Source of the DNA: Rhodoblastus sphagnicola
GTDB taxonomy: Bacteria; Pseudomonadota; Alphaproteobacteria; Rhizobiales; Beijerinckiaceae
Direction: 5' to 3'
NCBI RefSeq assembly: GCF_002937075.1
Contig: NZ_NHSJ01000057.1
Span: 101,851 to 165,850 of the forward strand
Length of the DNA stretch: 64,000 bases
Shown: piece after piece, positions 26,725 to 37,227 of the stretch
How positions within the stretch are numbered: the stretch's first letter is position 1
Layout: each line of letters opens with the position of its first letter
Position numbers and translations under genes: made by a program
Notes under the pieces: generated by a model
The model's input: the letters and a program-made list of their open reading frames with translations, nothing else
Told to the model about the DNA's origin: nothing
Database searches by the model: none

Positions 26725-27479
26725 GCCAGCCTCAAGACAATAGCGCGGAAGCCTTCTTCATCGCCTTGCGAAAAGCGTTCAACGACACCATCGGCGCCGG
26801 CAAATCCCTTCGGGGAACCTGCGATCCCGGCCTCATCGACGCCCTGACCGCCCAGGCCATTGACCTGTTCGAGCGCAACGCCGAAATCCAGGCCGAGGAC
26901 CAGCCTGCGCCAGCCTGCTGTCGCGGCTGCGCCACCTGCTGCGCCCTTCAGGTCTCCGCCACCGCGCCGGAAATTTTTGCCGCCGCGCGCTTCCTGCGCC
27001 TGACCGCGCCCGCCTTCGCCGCGCATGGCGTCGACTTCGCATCGCGCGTCGTCGCCTTCAATGCGCAGGTCAAAGGCTTGGACCAGAAGGCCCGCTTCGC
27101 CTCCGGGCGGTTGTGTCCGTTCATCATCGGCGGCGCCTGCGCGATCTATTCCGTGCGGACCCTTGCCTGTCGTGGCCATGTCGCCTTCGATCGCGCTGCC
27201 TGCGAGGCCGCGGCGCGGGGCGAGGACGCAGAGGCGCCGATTTCGGGCGCGCACAAGACGGTGCGCGCGCTGGTTCAGGGCGCGTTGCAGGCGGCCCTGC
27301 GCGACAGCGGACTCGACTGGGGCGCAAGCGAGTTCTTGGCCGGCCTCGACCGTGCGCTGAACGACGACGAAACCGAGGCGCGCTGGTTGCGCGGCGAGAC
27401 CGTGTTTGAGGATTTGCGGATTGACGCCGGGGAGGACGCATTCCGCAACGTCTTGCAGGGCGACGCCGGGCGCGGCTGA
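26721..27479 (+). CDS. YkgJ-family cysteine-cluster protein
   Basis: A 252-residue member of the zinc/iron-chelating YkgJ (UPF0153) family. The signature CCRGCATCC lies near residue 66. CPFIIGGACAIYSVRTLACRGHVAFD about 60 residues later adds more cysteines of the CxxCxxCC...C...C type. The N-terminal segment is helical; the C-terminal 80 residues are variable. Its start overlaps the globin gene by four bases. Biochemical role is unknown; metal or cluster binding is expected from the family. Confidence 0.8.
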   Translation: MSQPQDNSAEAFFIALRKAFNDTIGAGKSLRGTCDPGLIDALTAQAIDLFERNAEIQAEDQPAPACCRGCATCCALQVSATAPEIFAAARFLRLTAPAFAAHGVDFASRVVAFNAQVKGLDQKARFASGRLCPFIIGGACAIYSVRTLACRGHVAFDRAACEAAARGEDAEAPISGAHKTVRALVQGALQAALRDSGLDWGASEFLAGLDRALNDDETEARWLRGETVFEDLRIDAGEDAFRNVLQGDAGRG

Positions 27480-27617
27480 TCATTGAAATGATTAACCGCG
27501 AAAGATGAATTGCGATGCGAACTCTGCAATCTTAGGTTGTTTTTTAGGAGAGGGATCGCAAGATCGGTTCGGGTTCGACCGGATGAGTCGGCGACGCCAG
27601 CACGATCGAGGACAGAC

Positions 27618-27824
27618 ATGAGAATTTCAGCCCGCAACTCCATTGCCGGAAAAGTGATCGGCATCCGCCACAGCGCCAACACCGCTCATGTCGATATTTC
27701 CATCGTCGGCACCATTCTGACCGCCGAGGTCACCAATGAAACGGTCGAGGAACTCGATCTGAAAATCGGCGACAAGGTTTACGCCGTGGTGAAGCCCAAC
27801 GACATCATGCTCGGCATCGATTGA
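27618..27824 (+). CDS. mop: Molbindin (mono-Mop domain molybdate-binding protein)
   Basis: A 68-residue protein made of a single Mop domain. It starts MRISARNSIAGKVIGI, has the typical LTAEVTNETVEELDLKIGDKVYAVVKPNDIMLG ending, and equals the family's usual length. Molbindins oligomerise and store or buffer molybdate in the cytoplasm. The ATG at 27618 is chosen because it begins the domain and has GAGGACAG before it. No mod transport gene is nearby. Confidence 0.92.
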   Translation: MRISARNSIAGKVIGIRHSANTAHVDISIVGTILTAEVTNETVEELDLKIGDKVYAVVKPNDIMLGID

Positions 27825-27870
27825 AACGGCGTGGCGAGCCGCCGGGCCCGGCGGCGGCTCTCCGCGTCCT

Positions 27871-28179
27871 TCAATGCAATTCGAATTCCGGGCGCAGTGC
27901 GACCAGCGTGTCGGCGGTTGTCCGGCTGGCCTCGGTCAGCAGGTGCGAAGGGGACAGGCCCATGTGCCCGGTTGCGGCGGCGTCGAGGTAAGCGGCGATC
28001 GCCTCAGCGGACGCGCGTTCGTCCATCAGCATGACGTAAACACGGCCGGCATAGGCGTCGTATTCGTCCCACGCCTCGGGGTCGTCGCTGACTCCGATCG
28101 GGTCCCATTCGCGCATCAGAACGTCGCGGACGCGCGCCCGGTTCGCGCGCAACTGATATTTATTATGACCATTCGCCAT
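27871..28179 (-). CDS. Conserved hypothetical protein
   Basis: A 102-residue protein, MANGHNKYQLRANRARVRDVLMREWDPIGVSDDPEAWDEYDAYAGRVYVMLMDERASAEAIAAYL and onward. It is compact and acidic with no membrane segment or catalytic motif that I can name. The motif DVLMREWDPIGV...EYD-YAG-VY is one I associate with small uncharacterised proteins in this order. It lies one base after the EcsC-family gene and is probably co-transcribed. Confidence 0.7.
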   Translation of the reverse strand: MANGHNKYQLRANRARVRDVLMREWDPIGVSDDPEAWDEYDAYAGRVYVMLMDERASAEAIAAYLDAAATGHMGLSPSHLLTEASRTTADTLVALRPEFELH

Positions 28180-28180
28180 T

Positions 28181-29050
28181 TTACGCCGCCGGAGTGACGA
28201 TCTCGTCGGGATCGCGCGCCGCCGCGATCCGGGAATATTCGGCCTTCACCAGATCCGCGCCATATTTGCGCTCCAGCCGTCGCACGATGAAATGGCCTTT
28301 CGCCAGCGACTGAAAATGCTCGATGAAGGCTAAGTTCACCGCGGCCCCGCCAAGCGCGCCTAGCACGGGCGTCGCCTGCGCCAAAAATTTCTGACTGACC
28401 ACCACGCCGAAACGCGAGGCGACCTGAGTCGTGAAGCGCAGCAGCGCCGGCGCGGTCTCGTCGATCAGGCCGCGGCTGGCGACATAGCGCGCGGCTTCCG
28501 TGACGCTGCGCGCCATCAGGCCGCGCAAGGCGAAATAGGTGGATTCGGAAAATTCGGTTTCCAGTCCGCGCCCGTCCAATGCGAACACCTGCAAACAGGC
28601 CAGCGCGGTTTCCGGTTGCCCGATGTCCTCGCCCTCGGCGCGGGCGATGTCGGCGATGGAGCGCAGCATCAGCCCGGTGCTGACCGGCAGTTCGATTGGG
28701 AGGCTGGCGATTCCGAGCGCGCCGCCCGCCGCGCCGGAGGCCGCGACCATGACTCTGTGGATCCGGGCGCTGTTGCGGATCGGCGCGCTGCTCAGGCTGG
28801 CCAGCGCCGCATGCAGCGCGACGCGCATAGCGGCGGCGGCGGCCTTGTTGACCACTTGGGCGGCGCGGACCGGGACCAGTTGTGCGGCGAAACTGACCTG
28901 CCGCCCCAGCATCGCCGCGAGTCGCACCATCAGGCTGGTGTGTTCCAGCCGTCGCACCGCCTCCATCAGCGCGGCATGGTCGCCGGCGGACATCACGCCG
29001 GATCGGCGCCCTTGGGGCGGCTCGACGGCTTCGCTGGTGTCCACGCTCAT
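28181..29050 (-). CDS. EcsC-family protein
   Basis: A 289-residue protein of the EcsC family (uncharacterised, named after a Bacillus ABC-transporter cluster). Typical features: the hydrophobic glycine/alanine-rich segment GAAGGALGIASLPIELPVSTGLMLRSIADIARAEGEDI, then PETALACLQVFALDG, and a C-terminal SQKFLAQATPVLGALGGAAVNLAFIEHF. Membrane association is likely. It forms a pair with the small downstream gene. Function unknown. Confidence 0.82.
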   Translation of the reverse strand: MSVDTSEAVEPPQGRRSGVMSAGDHAALMEAVRRLEHTSLMVRLAAMLGRQVSFAAQLVPVRAAQVVNKAAAAAMRVALHAALASLSSAPIRNSARIHRVMVAASGAAGGALGIASLPIELPVSTGLMLRSIADIARAEGEDIGQPETALACLQVFALDGRGLETEFSESTYFALRGLMARSVTEAARYVASRGLIDETAPALLRFTTQVASRFGVVVSQKFLAQATPVLGALGGAAVNLAFIEHFQSLAKGHFIVRRLERKYGADLVKAEYSRIAAARDPDEIVTPAA

Positions 29051-29448
29051 GCGACGGCCTCCCGGACCTGTAAGAGATGAAGGGTCCGCGCAGCAGGGCG
29101 ACCGCGCGGACCTGTTGCAAAGATGGTTTCCCGTGCGCCGGAATCAAGATTCATGCGGTTTTCTGACGCAATGAGGCCCGGAATTAACTCTGTCAGGGTC
29201 TTCCAAGTAAAAAAACAAGCTTTCCGGGCGTTAACCGAAAGTCATTACGTATTGAAAACCATTCAGTTATCATACGGAAAATAATAGATAAAACTGCGTT
29301 TCAGACGATTTTAACCTTCCGAATCAGGGTTTGTTAGACTTAATCCGGTGCCAGCAAAAAATGAACGCCTTTGCATAAAATGCGAGAATTCCACTTCAAT
29401 CGCCTCCAATAGAGCCCGGTCATACTCGCCTCATCAAAGGGGTATGAC
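29051..29448. other. Divergent non-coding region
   Basis: About 400 bases, A/T-rich between 29180 and 29400, separating the divergent EcsC and transglutaminase-like genes. It probably holds both promoters. No repeat or RNA recognised. Confidence 0.4.
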
Positions 29449-30078
29449 ATGCGTATCGCAGCTTTCACGACGATCGGTCTGGTTCTGGCGCTGGCGGCGG
29501 CGCCGTTCATGGCGTCGGACGTCGGCGCGAATGCCAGCGTCGCCAATGGCGTGGACGTGGCCTACGCCTCGGTCGGCGGCGATACCTCAATCCCCTATGG
29601 CTGGGTGGAGTTCTGCCAGCGCTATCGCGGCGAATGCGAAGCCTCCGGCAAGGTCGCGGACGTCAACCTGACCGAGGCCTCGATGCGCGAAGTCCATCAG
29701 GTCAACACCTTCGTCAATCATGCGGTCGAAGCGGTTTCGGACATGGAGCATTGGGGCGTGGTGGATCGCTGGGATCTGCCGATGGACGGCAAGGGCGACT
29801 GCGAAGATTATGCGCTGATGAAGCGCAAGCTCCTGATCGAGCGTGGTTATCCCCGTTCGGCGCTGCTGGTCACCGTGGTGCGCGACGAGCAGAACGAAGG
29901 CCACGCCATCCTCACGGTCAAGACCAATGGCGGCGAATTCGTCCTCGACAATCTCACCGACGAGGTGAAGCCGGTGAGCCGCATCGCCTATCGCTTCGTG
30001 AAGCGCCAGAGCCAGCAGGACCCCAACGTGTGGGTCGCGCTCGGCCCGGTCTCCGCTCAAAAATTCGCGGCGCGCTGA
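29449..30078 (+). CDS. Periplasmic transglutaminase-like cysteine peptidase (BTLCP family)
   Basis: A 209-residue exported protein. A signal peptide of about 27 residues ([24 protein letters not shown]) precedes the catalytic domain. The catalytic triad of bacterial transglutaminase-like cysteine peptidases is visible: Cys in [13 protein letters not shown], His in NEGHAILTV, Asp in [10 protein letters not shown]. Related LapG proteases cut surface adhesins, but no LapD or large adhesin gene is near, so the substrate is open. A strong terminator follows. Confidence 0.87.
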   Translation: MRIAAFTTIGLVLALAAAPFMASDVGANASVANGVDVAYASVGGDTSIPYGWVEFCQRYRGECEASGKVADVNLTEASMREVHQVNTFVNHAVEAVSDMEHWGVVDRWDLPMDGKGDCEDYALMKRKLLIERGYPRSALLVTVVRDEQNEGHAILTVKTNGGEFVLDNLTDEVKPVSRIAYRFVKRQSQQDPNVWVALGPVSAQKFAAR

Positions 30079-30094
30079 AAAAACGTCTCTCCTG

Positions 30095-30121
30095 AAAAGC
30101 CCCGCGACAGCGGGGTTTTTT
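30095..30121 (+). terminator. Intrinsic terminator after the transglutaminase-like gene
   Basis: CCCCGC (30100-30105), loop GACA, GCGGGG (30110-30115), then six T (30116-30121), with AAAA preceding the stem. Confidence 0.9.
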
Positions 30122-30157
30122 GTTTTCGGCGGCGGCGCGAGCGTTTATGACGGCGCC

Positions 30158-31201
30158 ATGCGTGTCAACCTGTTCGATTTCGACCTGCCGGAAGAAAGAA
30201 TCGCCCTGCGGCCGGCGCAACCGCGCGAATCCGCGCGCCTGCTGGTGATTGGCGACGCCTTGCGCGATCTGCGCGTCGGCGACCTGCCATCGCTGCTGCG
30301 GCCCGGCGACGTGCTGGTGGTCAATGACGCCAAGGTGATTCCCGCGCAACTGTTTGGAACGCGCGCGCGCGGCGAGGTTTTCGCCCGCATCGAGGCGACC
30401 CTGCACAAGAAAGTGGACGCCGCCCATTGGCGCGCCTTCGTCCGGCCGGCGAAGAAGCTGAAGATCGGCGAAACCATCGTCTTCGGCGGCGTGGGCGGCG
30501 AACTCCGCGCCCAAGTCGAAGAGAAGAACGAGGGCGAGGTCCTGCTCGGCTTCGATCTCTCCGGCCCCGCGCTCGACACCGTGCTCATGGCCATCGGCCA
30601 CATGCCGCTGCCGCCCTATATCGCGGCGCGCCGCCCCGAGGACGCCCAGGACGCGCGCGACTACCAGACGGTTTTCGCGGAAAAATTGGGCGCGGTGGCG
30701 GCGCCCACGGCCGGCCTGCATTTCACGCCAAACCTTCTGGAGGCCGCCCGCGCCGCCGGCGTCCGCGTGGAAAAGGTGACGCTGCTGGTCGGCGCCGGCA
30801 CGTTTCTTCCGGTCAAGGCCGAGGACACCGAGGACCACGTCATGCACGCCGAATGGGGCGAGATCGACGCCGGGACGGCTGAACGGCTCAACGCGGCGCG
30901 GGCGGCGGGCGGCCGCGTCGTGGCCGTGGGCACCACCTCCCTGCGCATTCTCGAAAGCGCGGCGGATGAAACGGGGATCAGGCCGTTTGTCGGCGAAACC
31001 TCGATCTTCATCACGCCGGGCTATTGTTTCAACGCGGCGGACGCGCTGATGACCAATTTCCACCTGCCGCGCTCGACCCTGTTCATGCTGGTCAGCGCCT
31101 TCGCCGGGCTGGAGCGGATGCAGGCGGCCTATGCCCACGCGATCGAAGCCGGCTATCGCTTCTATTCCTATGGCGACGCCTGCCTGCTATTGCGAAAATG
31201 A
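30158..31201 (+). CDS. queA: S-adenosylmethionine:tRNA ribosyltransferase-isomerase
   Basis: QueA transfers and rearranges the ribosyl part of S-adenosylmethionine onto preQ1 at tRNA position 34 to make epoxyqueuosine. The 347 residues match the family length. Signatures: [24 protein letters not shown] at the start, [52 protein letters not shown], and [18 protein letters not shown] near the end. It is monocistronic-looking, 36 bases after the terminator. No tgt gene in the window. Confidence 0.96.
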   Translation: MRVNLFDFDLPEERIALRPAQPRESARLLVIGDALRDLRVGDLPSLLRPGDVLVVNDAKVIPAQLFGTRARGEVFARIEATLHKKVDAAHWRAFVRPAKKLKIGETIVFGGVGGELRAQVEEKNEGEVLLGFDLSGPALDTVLMAIGHMPLPPYIAARRPEDAQDARDYQTVFAEKLGAVAAPTAGLHFTPNLLEAARAAGVRVEKVTLLVGAGTFLPVKAEDTEDHVMHAEWGEIDAGTAERLNAARAAGGRVVAVGTTSLRILESAADETGIRPFVGETSIFITPGYCFNAADALMTNFHLPRSTLFMLVSAFAGLERMQAAYAHAIEAGYRFYSYGDACLLLRK

Positions 31202-31292
31202 GGTCGCTTTCGCCGTTTAGGCTTTCACCCCTTGGCCTTTCGCCCCAGCTTCATTAGTTTGCCTCAAACTTGAAATCACGGGCGACGGGGCC

Positions 31293-32843
31293 ATGGCCGA
31301 CAAAAAAACCTTCTACATCACCACCGCCATCCCCTATGCCAATGGCGCGCCGCACATTGGTCACGCCTATGAGCGCATCGCCACCGACGCTTTCGCGCGC
31401 TTCCAGCGCCTCGACGGCAAGGACGTGCTGTTCGTCACCGGCATGGACGAACACGGATTGAAAATGCAGCAGACGGCGGCGCGCGAGGGGTTGACGCCGC
31501 TGCAACTCGCCGACCGCACCGCCGCGCAGTTCGAGGCCATGGGCGAAAAGCTCAACGCCAAGGCCGACGACATCGTCCGCACCACGCAGCCCCGTCACAA
31601 GGAGACGGTGCGCGAGGTCTGGCGGCGCATGGCGGCCAAGGGCGACATTTATCTGTCGAAATACAGCGGCTGGTATTCGGTGCGCGACGAAGCCTATTAC
31701 GACGAGGGCGAACTCACGCAAAACGCGGAAGGCAAGAAGTTCGCGCCCACGGGCACGCCGGTGGAATGGGTGGAGGAGGAGAGCTATTTCTTCAAGCTCT
31801 CGGCCTATGCGGAAAAACTCTTGGCCTATTACGAGGCGCATCCGGATTTCGTCACGCCGGAAAAATACCTCAACGAAATCGTCGCCTTCGTGAAACGCGG
31901 GCTAAAGGATCTGTCGATCAGCCGCACCACCTTCGATTGGGGCATAAAAGTTCCCGACGACGACCGGCACGTGATGTATGTCTGGGTGGACGCGCTGACC
32001 AATTATTTCACCGCCACCGACTTTCTCCAGGGCGGTCCGAGGGCGAAATTCTGGCCTGCCGACGCCCATGTGATCGGCAAGGACATCACCAGGTTCCACG
32101 CCATTTTCTGGCCGGCGTTCCTGATGTCGGCCGATCTGCCGCTGCCGAAACAGATCGTCGTCCACGGTTTTCTGTTCAACCGCGGCGAGAAAATGTCGAA
32201 ATCGGTCGGCAATGTCATCGATCCCAATGCGCTGGCGGACCATTACGGCGTGGACGCTCTGCGCTATTTCTTCCTGCGCGAGGTCCCGTTCGGCCAGGAC
32301 GGCAATTATTCGCACGAGGCCATTGTCCAGCGCATCAACGCGGACTTGGCCAATGATCTCGGCAATCTCGCCCAGCGCTCGCTGTCGATGATCGCCAAGA
32401 ATTGCGGCGGCAAGGTTCCGGCGCCCGGCCCGCGCGACGAGGCGGATTCCACCCTGCTGGCGCGCGCCTATGCCTCGGTGGATTTCGCGCGCAACGCCAT
32501 GCGCGATTACCTGCCGCATCAGGCTTTGGCGGAAATCTGGGGCGTGGTCGGCGACGCCAACCGCTATTTCGCGGCGCAGGAGCCGTGGAAACTCGGCAAG
32601 ACCGATCCGGCCCGCCGCGACGCCGTGCTTTATGTCACCGCCGAAATTTTACGCGTGGTAGCGTTGCTGTGTCAGGCCTTCATCCCCGAAGCGGCGGGCA
32701 AGTTCCTGGACCTGCTGGGCGTAGCGGTGGACCAACGCACGCTGGCTCATGCCACGCCGGACCACGCCCTGGTCGCGGGCCAAAACCTGCCGGCGCCGGC
32801 GCCGATCTTCCCGCGTTATGTCGAGGCTGAAGAGGCGAAATGA
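31293..32843 (+). CDS. metG: Methionyl-tRNA synthetase
   Basis: Class I aminoacyl-tRNA synthetase of 516 residues. The HIGH-type motif is [14 protein letters not shown] near the N-terminus; the KMSKS motif is [10 protein letters not shown] near residue 300. DEHGLK and the FVTGMDEHG block are standard. The length fits the short type without the C-terminal tRNA-binding domain. It overlaps tatD by four bases, as in the metG-tatD-MBL cluster common in this order. Confidence 0.97.
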   Translation: MADKKTFYITTAIPYANGAPHIGHAYERIATDAFARFQRLDGKDVLFVTGMDEHGLKMQQTAAREGLTPLQLADRTAAQFEAMGEKLNAKADDIVRTTQPRHKETVREVWRRMAAKGDIYLSKYSGWYSVRDEAYYDEGELTQNAEGKKFAPTGTPVEWVEEESYFFKLSAYAEKLLAYYEAHPDFVTPEKYLNEIVAFVKRGLKDLSISRTTFDWGIKVPDDDRHVMYVWVDALTNYFTATDFLQGGPRAKFWPADAHVIGKDITRFHAIFWPAFLMSADLPLPKQIVVHGFLFNRGEKMSKSVGNVIDPNALADHYGVDALRYFFLREVPFGQDGNYSHEAIVQRINADLANDLGNLAQRSLSMIAKNCGGKVPAPGPRDEADSTLLARAYASVDFARNAMRDYLPHQALAEIWGVVGDANRYFAAQEPWKLGKTDPARRDAVLYVTAEILRVVALLCQAFIPEAAGKFLDLLGVAVDQRTLAHATPDHALVAGQNLPAPAPIFPRYVEAEEAK

Positions 32844-33628
32844 GACTGATCGACACCCATTGCCATCTCGATTTCGACGAACTGACCCGCGACCGCGCTG
32901 GCGTTCTGGCCCGCGCCAAACAAGCGGGGGTGGCGCGCATGATCACCATCTGCACGGAAATCGAAAAATTCCCGCGCATCGCTGCGATCGCGGAGAGCGC
33001 GGACAATATCTTCTGCTCGGTCGGCACCCATCCCAACCATGCGCAGGACGAGCGTGAATTCCTGGCCCAGGAGATCGCGGACCTCGCCCAGCATCCCAAA
33101 TGCGTGGCGATCGGCGAGGCCGGCCTCGACTACCATTACAATCGCGCGGAAAAGGATCTGGCGCATCGGGTGTTGCGCGCCCATATCGAAGCGGCCCGCC
33201 TCGCAAACCTGCCGCTGGTGATCCACAGCCGCGACAGCGATGCCGACATGGCCGAAATCCTCGAACAGGAATATGCCAAAAGCCCGTTCAAGGCGCTCTT
33301 GCATTGCTTCTCCTCCAGCCGCGAGTTGGCGGAGCGGGCGCTGGCGCTGGGGCTGTTCATTTCCTTTTCCGGCGTGGTCACCTTCAAGAGCGCGGCGGAA
33401 TTGCGCGAGACGGCGGCGCTGATCCCGCTCGACCGCATGCTGATCGAAACCGACGCGCCCTTCCTCGCGCCCGTGCCGCATCGCGGCAAGACCAATGAGC
33501 CGGCCTATGTCGCGGACACGCTGCGCGTGCTGGCCGAGGTCAAGGGGATCGCGCCCGAGGCGCTGGCGGACATCACCACCGCCAATGCGCTGAAAATTTT
33601 CGACAAGATGCCGGCGCTCGCCGCATGA
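32840..33628 (+). CDS. tatD: TatD-family metal-dependent deoxyribonuclease
   Basis: A 262-residue TIM-barrel hydrolase. Metal ligands are visible: DTHCHLDF at the start, [27 protein letters not shown], and [19 protein letters not shown]. TatD enzymes act as 3'-5' DNases or D-aminoacyl deacylase-like hydrolases. It overlaps metG upstream and the MBL-fold gene downstream by four bases each, so the three genes are translated as one unit. Confidence 0.93.
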   Translation: MRLIDTHCHLDFDELTRDRAGVLARAKQAGVARMITICTEIEKFPRIAAIAESADNIFCSVGTHPNHAQDEREFLAQEIADLAQHPKCVAIGEAGLDYHYNRAEKDLAHRVLRAHIEAARLANLPLVIHSRDSDADMAEILEQEYAKSPFKALLHCFSSSRELAERALALGLFISFSGVVTFKSAAELRETAALIPLDRMLIETDAPFLAPVPHRGKTNEPAYVADTLRVLAEVKGIAPEALADITTANALKIFDKMPALAA

Positions 33629-34419
33629 CCCTGGAAATCGCCATACTCGGCTGCGGCTCCTCGGCGGGCGTGCCGCGCGTCGGCCAGGGCTGGGGCGCGT
33701 GCGATGCCAACAATCCGAAAAACCGCCGCCGGCGCTGCGCCATTCTGGTGGACAAGCCCGGCCCGAATGGGCCGACGCGCCTGCTGGTGGACGCCGGGCC
33801 GGACATACGCGAGCAATTGATCGCGGCGGGCGTGGACCGGATCGACGCCCTGCTGCTGACCCATGCTCACGCCGATCACATTCACGGCCTTGACGACGTG
33901 CGGCCGCTGACCATGCAGATGCGCCGCCTGATTGACTGTTATTTCGACGCGCCGACCTGGGAAACGATCGGCGTGCGCTTCGATTATCTGTTCAGGACGC
34001 CGCCCGGCAGCGCCTACCCGCCGCTGCTCATTCCCCATCTTCTCACCGATGGCGCGGCTGTCGCGCCGGAGGGGCCGGCGGGTCCGCTGGCGGCGCTGCC
34101 GTTCCGACTCAACCACGGCGACATCGACGCGCTCGGCTTCCGCTTCGAAAACGTCGCCTATACGCCGGACGTCAAGGTCATCCCCGACGAAAGCGCGGAA
34201 TTCCTCGAAAACCTCGACCTCTGGATCATCGACACCCTGCGCTACCGCCCGCATCCCACCCATTTCAGCCTGGTCGAGGCGCTGGAGATGATCGAGAAAT
34301 TTCAGCCAAAGCGGGCGGTGCTGACCAACCTGCACACCGATATGGACTACGAGACTCTTCGCGCGCAATTGCCAGATCATGTCGAGCCGGCCTTCGACGG
34401 CATGCGACTCGCGGTGTAG
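33625..34419 (+). CDS. MBL-fold metallohydrolase (PhnP-like)
   Basis: A 264-residue beta-lactamase-fold hydrolase of the PhnP / cyclic-phosphodiesterase group. It begins LEIAILGCGSSAGVPRVGQGWGACD. The metal motif HAHADHIHGLDD lies near residue 80, and later ligands include LNHGDIDALGF, DLWIIDTLR and NLHTDMDY. It is third gene after metG and tatD. The substrate is not evident from position; a housekeeping phosphodiesterase role is likely. Confidence 0.88.
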   Translation: MTLEIAILGCGSSAGVPRVGQGWGACDANNPKNRRRRCAILVDKPGPNGPTRLLVDAGPDIREQLIAAGVDRIDALLLTHAHADHIHGLDDVRPLTMQMRRLIDCYFDAPTWETIGVRFDYLFRTPPGSAYPPLLIPHLLTDGAAVAPEGPAGPLAALPFRLNHGDIDALGFRFENVAYTPDVKVIPDESAEFLENLDLWIIDTLRYRPHPTHFSLVEALEMIEKFQPKRAVLTNLHTDMDYETLRAQLPDHVEPAFDGMRLAV

Positions 34420-34426
34420 CGCAGCG

Positions 34427-36748
34427 TCACTTGCGCCGCCGGCTTTTCAGCGCCGCCGGCCGCTTGGCCTTCTTCAAGGCCAGCGCGCGCCCCTTCTGCC
34501 CCTTGCCGTCGCTCAGCATCTCGAACCGCAGCGCGCCGGCGAAGGGCGCGGCCTCGACCAGCTTTACCTCCACCGCATCGCCCAGCTGAAAAGTCTCGCC
34601 CGTCCGCGCCCCGACCAAAGCGTGCTGCGCCTCCTCGAACCGATAAAAATCGGCGCCCAAGGTCGCCGCCGGCACAAACCCGTCCGCTCCGGTGTCCTCC
34701 AGCTTCACGAACAGCCCGGCGCGCGTCACCCCGGCGATGCGGCCATTAAAGGTCGCGCCGATCTGCTCGGCCAAGAACGTCGCGATCAGGCGTTCGGTGG
34801 TTTCGCGCTCCGCCGCCATGGCGCGGCGTTCGCTGGCGGAAATTTTGGCCGCGATCTCCGCCAGATGCTCGCGACCCATGTCCGGCAGCCCGCCCGGCCC
34901 GAGATCGAGCGCCCGCACCAGCGCCCGATGCACGATCAGATCGGCATAACGCCGGATCGGCGAGGTGAAATGGGCGTAGCGGCGCAGATGCAGGCCGAAG
35001 TGCCCGTAATTCTCCGCGACATATTCGGCCTGGGCCTGGGTGCGCAGCACGATCTCGTTGACGACATTCTCATGCTCGCCGCCGCGCACTTTTCGCAAAA
35101 TGTCGTTGAACTGCTGGGGTTTCAAAACCTGCCCCTTCGCCAGCTTGATACCGATGGTGGCGAGAAACTCCGCCAGCGCATTGAGCTTTTCCACCGAAGG
35201 CTCGTCATGCGCCCGATAGATCAGATGCGATTTCTGCTCCTCCAGCGTCTCGGCGGCGGAGACATTGGCGAGGATCATGAATTCCTCGATCAATTTATGC
35301 GCGTCCAACCGGGGCGGCACAAAGATCCGGTCCACCGTCCCGTCCGGCTTGAGCAAAATCTTGCGCTCCGGCAGGTCGAGATCGAGCGGCGACCTTTTTT
35401 CGCGCGACACTTTCGCCGCCGCATAGGCCCGCCACAAAGGCTTCAGCGCCACTTCCAGCAGCGGACGGGTGGCGTCATCGGGCCGCCCGTCAATGGCGTC
35501 CTGCGCCTGCTGGTAGGACAGCTTCGCCGCCGAGCGCATCATCACCCGATGAAACTCATGGTCGAGCTTGTGGCCGTCCGTGCCGATCCGCATCCGGCAG
35601 GCGAGCGCCGGCCGGTCCTCGCCCTCGCGCAAGCTGCACAAATCGTTGGAAATCCGCTCCGGCAACATCGGCACGACGCGGTCGGGGAAATAGACGGAAT
35701 TGCCGCGATCCAGCGCCTCGCGGTCGAGCGCCGCGCCCGGCCGCACATAAAAACTGACATCGGCGATGGCGACAGTGACAATAAACCCGTCGGGATTGTC
35801 TGGCGCCTCATCCGGCTCGGCGAACACCGCGTCGTCATGGTCCTTGGCGTCGGGCGGGTCGATGGTGATGAGCGGCAGCGTCCGCCAGTCCTCTCGGGTA
35901 AAACCCTCGGCCGCCATGCGCGCCGGCTTGGCGGCCTCGGCGGCCTCAAGCGTTTCCGGCCGAAACAGGTCGGGAATGCCATGGGTGTTGATGGCGATCA
36001 GGCTGATGGCCTTTTCGCTGTTCATCGAGCCGAGCCGCTCGCGCACGCGGGCCTGCGGCAGGCCGAGCCGCCCGTTCGACAGCGTTTCCACCGACACGAG
36101 ATCGCCGTCTTGCGCCTCGCCCCGGTCGGCCTCGCTCACGACCATTTCCTTGTCGCGCGTCTTCTTGTCCACGGCGACGATGCGCCCGCCGCGCGTGCGC
36201 AAATCCTCGCGGAACACGCCGAGCACCCGCTTTTGCGCCCGCGACAGCAGTTTGATCACGCGGCCGGAATAAGCGGGACCGCCGGTCTCTTGCAAAGGCG
36301 AAACCCGCAGCAGCGCGCGGTCGCCGACGCCCGGCGTCGGCACATGGTCGCGGGTGTTGGCGGCGCGGCGGGGCAGAGTCACAACAATGCGCGGCGCCGG
36401 GCCGAGGGCTTCCTCCCATTCGGCGGGCGTGGCCAAAAGTTCGCCGTCGCGGTCGCGCGAGAGAATGTCGCACAGCACCACTTGCGGCAACGCGCCCGCC
36501 TTGTGCAGGCCGGCGCGCGATTTTTGCACGGCGCCCTCGATCTCCAGCTCCTTCAGCAGCGCTTTCAGGCGAATCTTGGCGTCGCCACGAATCCCGAAGG
36601 CGCGGGCGATCTCGCGCTTCTCGATCTTTTGCGGCGCGCCGCCGCCGTCCGCGCCCTGTTGGGCCGCGCGGGCGATGAAGGCGAGAATGTCCTCCTTGGT
36701 GGGAAAGGGGACTTGGCGACTTGCGGAGTGAGCGGGTTGTTTTGGCAC
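34427..36748 (-). CDS. rnr: Ribonuclease R
   Basis: Processive 3'-5' exoribonuclease of 773 residues. N-terminal winged-helix and cold-shock parts (1-230) precede the RNB catalytic domain. Its acidic motif TIDPPDAKDHDDAVF holds the magnesium-binding aspartates. HFTSPIRRYADLIVHRAL and the S1 domain (GRIAGVTRAGLFVKLEDTGADGFVP) follow, and the protein ends in a basic tail (KAKRPAALKSRRRK) expected to bind structured RNA. Convergent with the MBL-fold gene, seven bases apart. Confidence 0.96.
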   Translation of the reverse strand: MPKQPAHSASRQVPFPTKEDILAFIARAAQQGADGGGAPQKIEKREIARAFGIRGDAKIRLKALLKELEIEGAVQKSRAGLHKAGALPQVVLCDILSRDRDGELLATPAEWEEALGPAPRIVVTLPRRAANTRDHVPTPGVGDRALLRVSPLQETGGPAYSGRVIKLLSRAQKRVLGVFREDLRTRGGRIVAVDKKTRDKEMVVSEADRGEAQDGDLVSVETLSNGRLGLPQARVRERLGSMNSEKAISLIAINTHGIPDLFRPETLEAAEAAKPARMAAEGFTREDWRTLPLITIDPPDAKDHDDAVFAEPDEAPDNPDGFIVTVAIADVSFYVRPGAALDREALDRGNSVYFPDRVVPMLPERISNDLCSLREGEDRPALACRMRIGTDGHKLDHEFHRVMMRSAAKLSYQQAQDAIDGRPDDATRPLLEVALKPLWRAYAAAKVSREKRSPLDLDLPERKILLKPDGTVDRIFVPPRLDAHKLIEEFMILANVSAAETLEEQKSHLIYRAHDEPSVEKLNALAEFLATIGIKLAKGQVLKPQQFNDILRKVRGGEHENVVNEIVLRTQAQAEYVAENYGHFGLHLRRYAHFTSPIRRYADLIVHRALVRALDLGPGGLPDMGREHLAEIAAKISASERRAMAAERETTERLIATFLAEQIGATFNGRIAGVTRAGLFVKLEDTGADGFVPAATLGADFYRFEEAQHALVGARTGETFQLGDAVEVKLVEAAPFAGALRFEMLSDGKGQKGRALALKKAKRPAALKSRRRK

Positions 36749-37227
36749 GCCGCCAGCATAGGCGTTCGCCGGGCGCGCGTCACGGACGCAAAAGTGAAAA
36801 GGGCCAGGCGGGTGAAAATTCGCCGCTGCGTCAGGGCCGGACCGACGTACCCGTTATGTTCCATGTGAAACGTCTGATACGCAAGTCTTTGACATCATGG
36901 TGGAACCCAAGGCGACCTCTGTCGTTATTTCCAAGAAACACGCAAAGGTTGTGTTAGGGTACGCTGTGAAAAAAGTCCGGATATAGTCGGGAATCCAACA
37001 GAAAACATGCCAGATTTTATCGGAAAACACATGATTTTCCCAGAATCTCGCAAAGCAACACAACCGAAACGCGCACACGCGATGATACGGCGCCAAAAAG
37101 AACCGTCTGGCCAAAGCTCAAGCGCGCCAGAAGGGGAGGATAAGGCTCGCACGACATCGCTAACGCGGTCGAAAGCCGTCATTATCCGGCGCGGAAGTCA
37201 CCAAATAACTGATTCGTTGGAGGAAAA
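36749..37227. other. Intergenic region with a parS-like site
   Basis: About 480 bases between rnr and a small secreted-protein gene. It contains the parS-like 16-mer at 36856-36871 and an A/T-rich section (36920-37080) likely to hold promoters. Frames here are short and without ribosome sites. Confidence 0.45.
36856..36871 (+). other. parS-like 16-mer, copy 2
   Basis: ATGTTCCATGTGAAAC, identical to the minus strand at 7523-7538. See copy 1 for the comparison with the parS consensus. Confidence 0.35.

Noticed and set aside
34379..36868. 829-residue plus-strand open frame opposite rnr
   Set aside because: All RNase R domains are on the other strand; this one has no recognisable motif.
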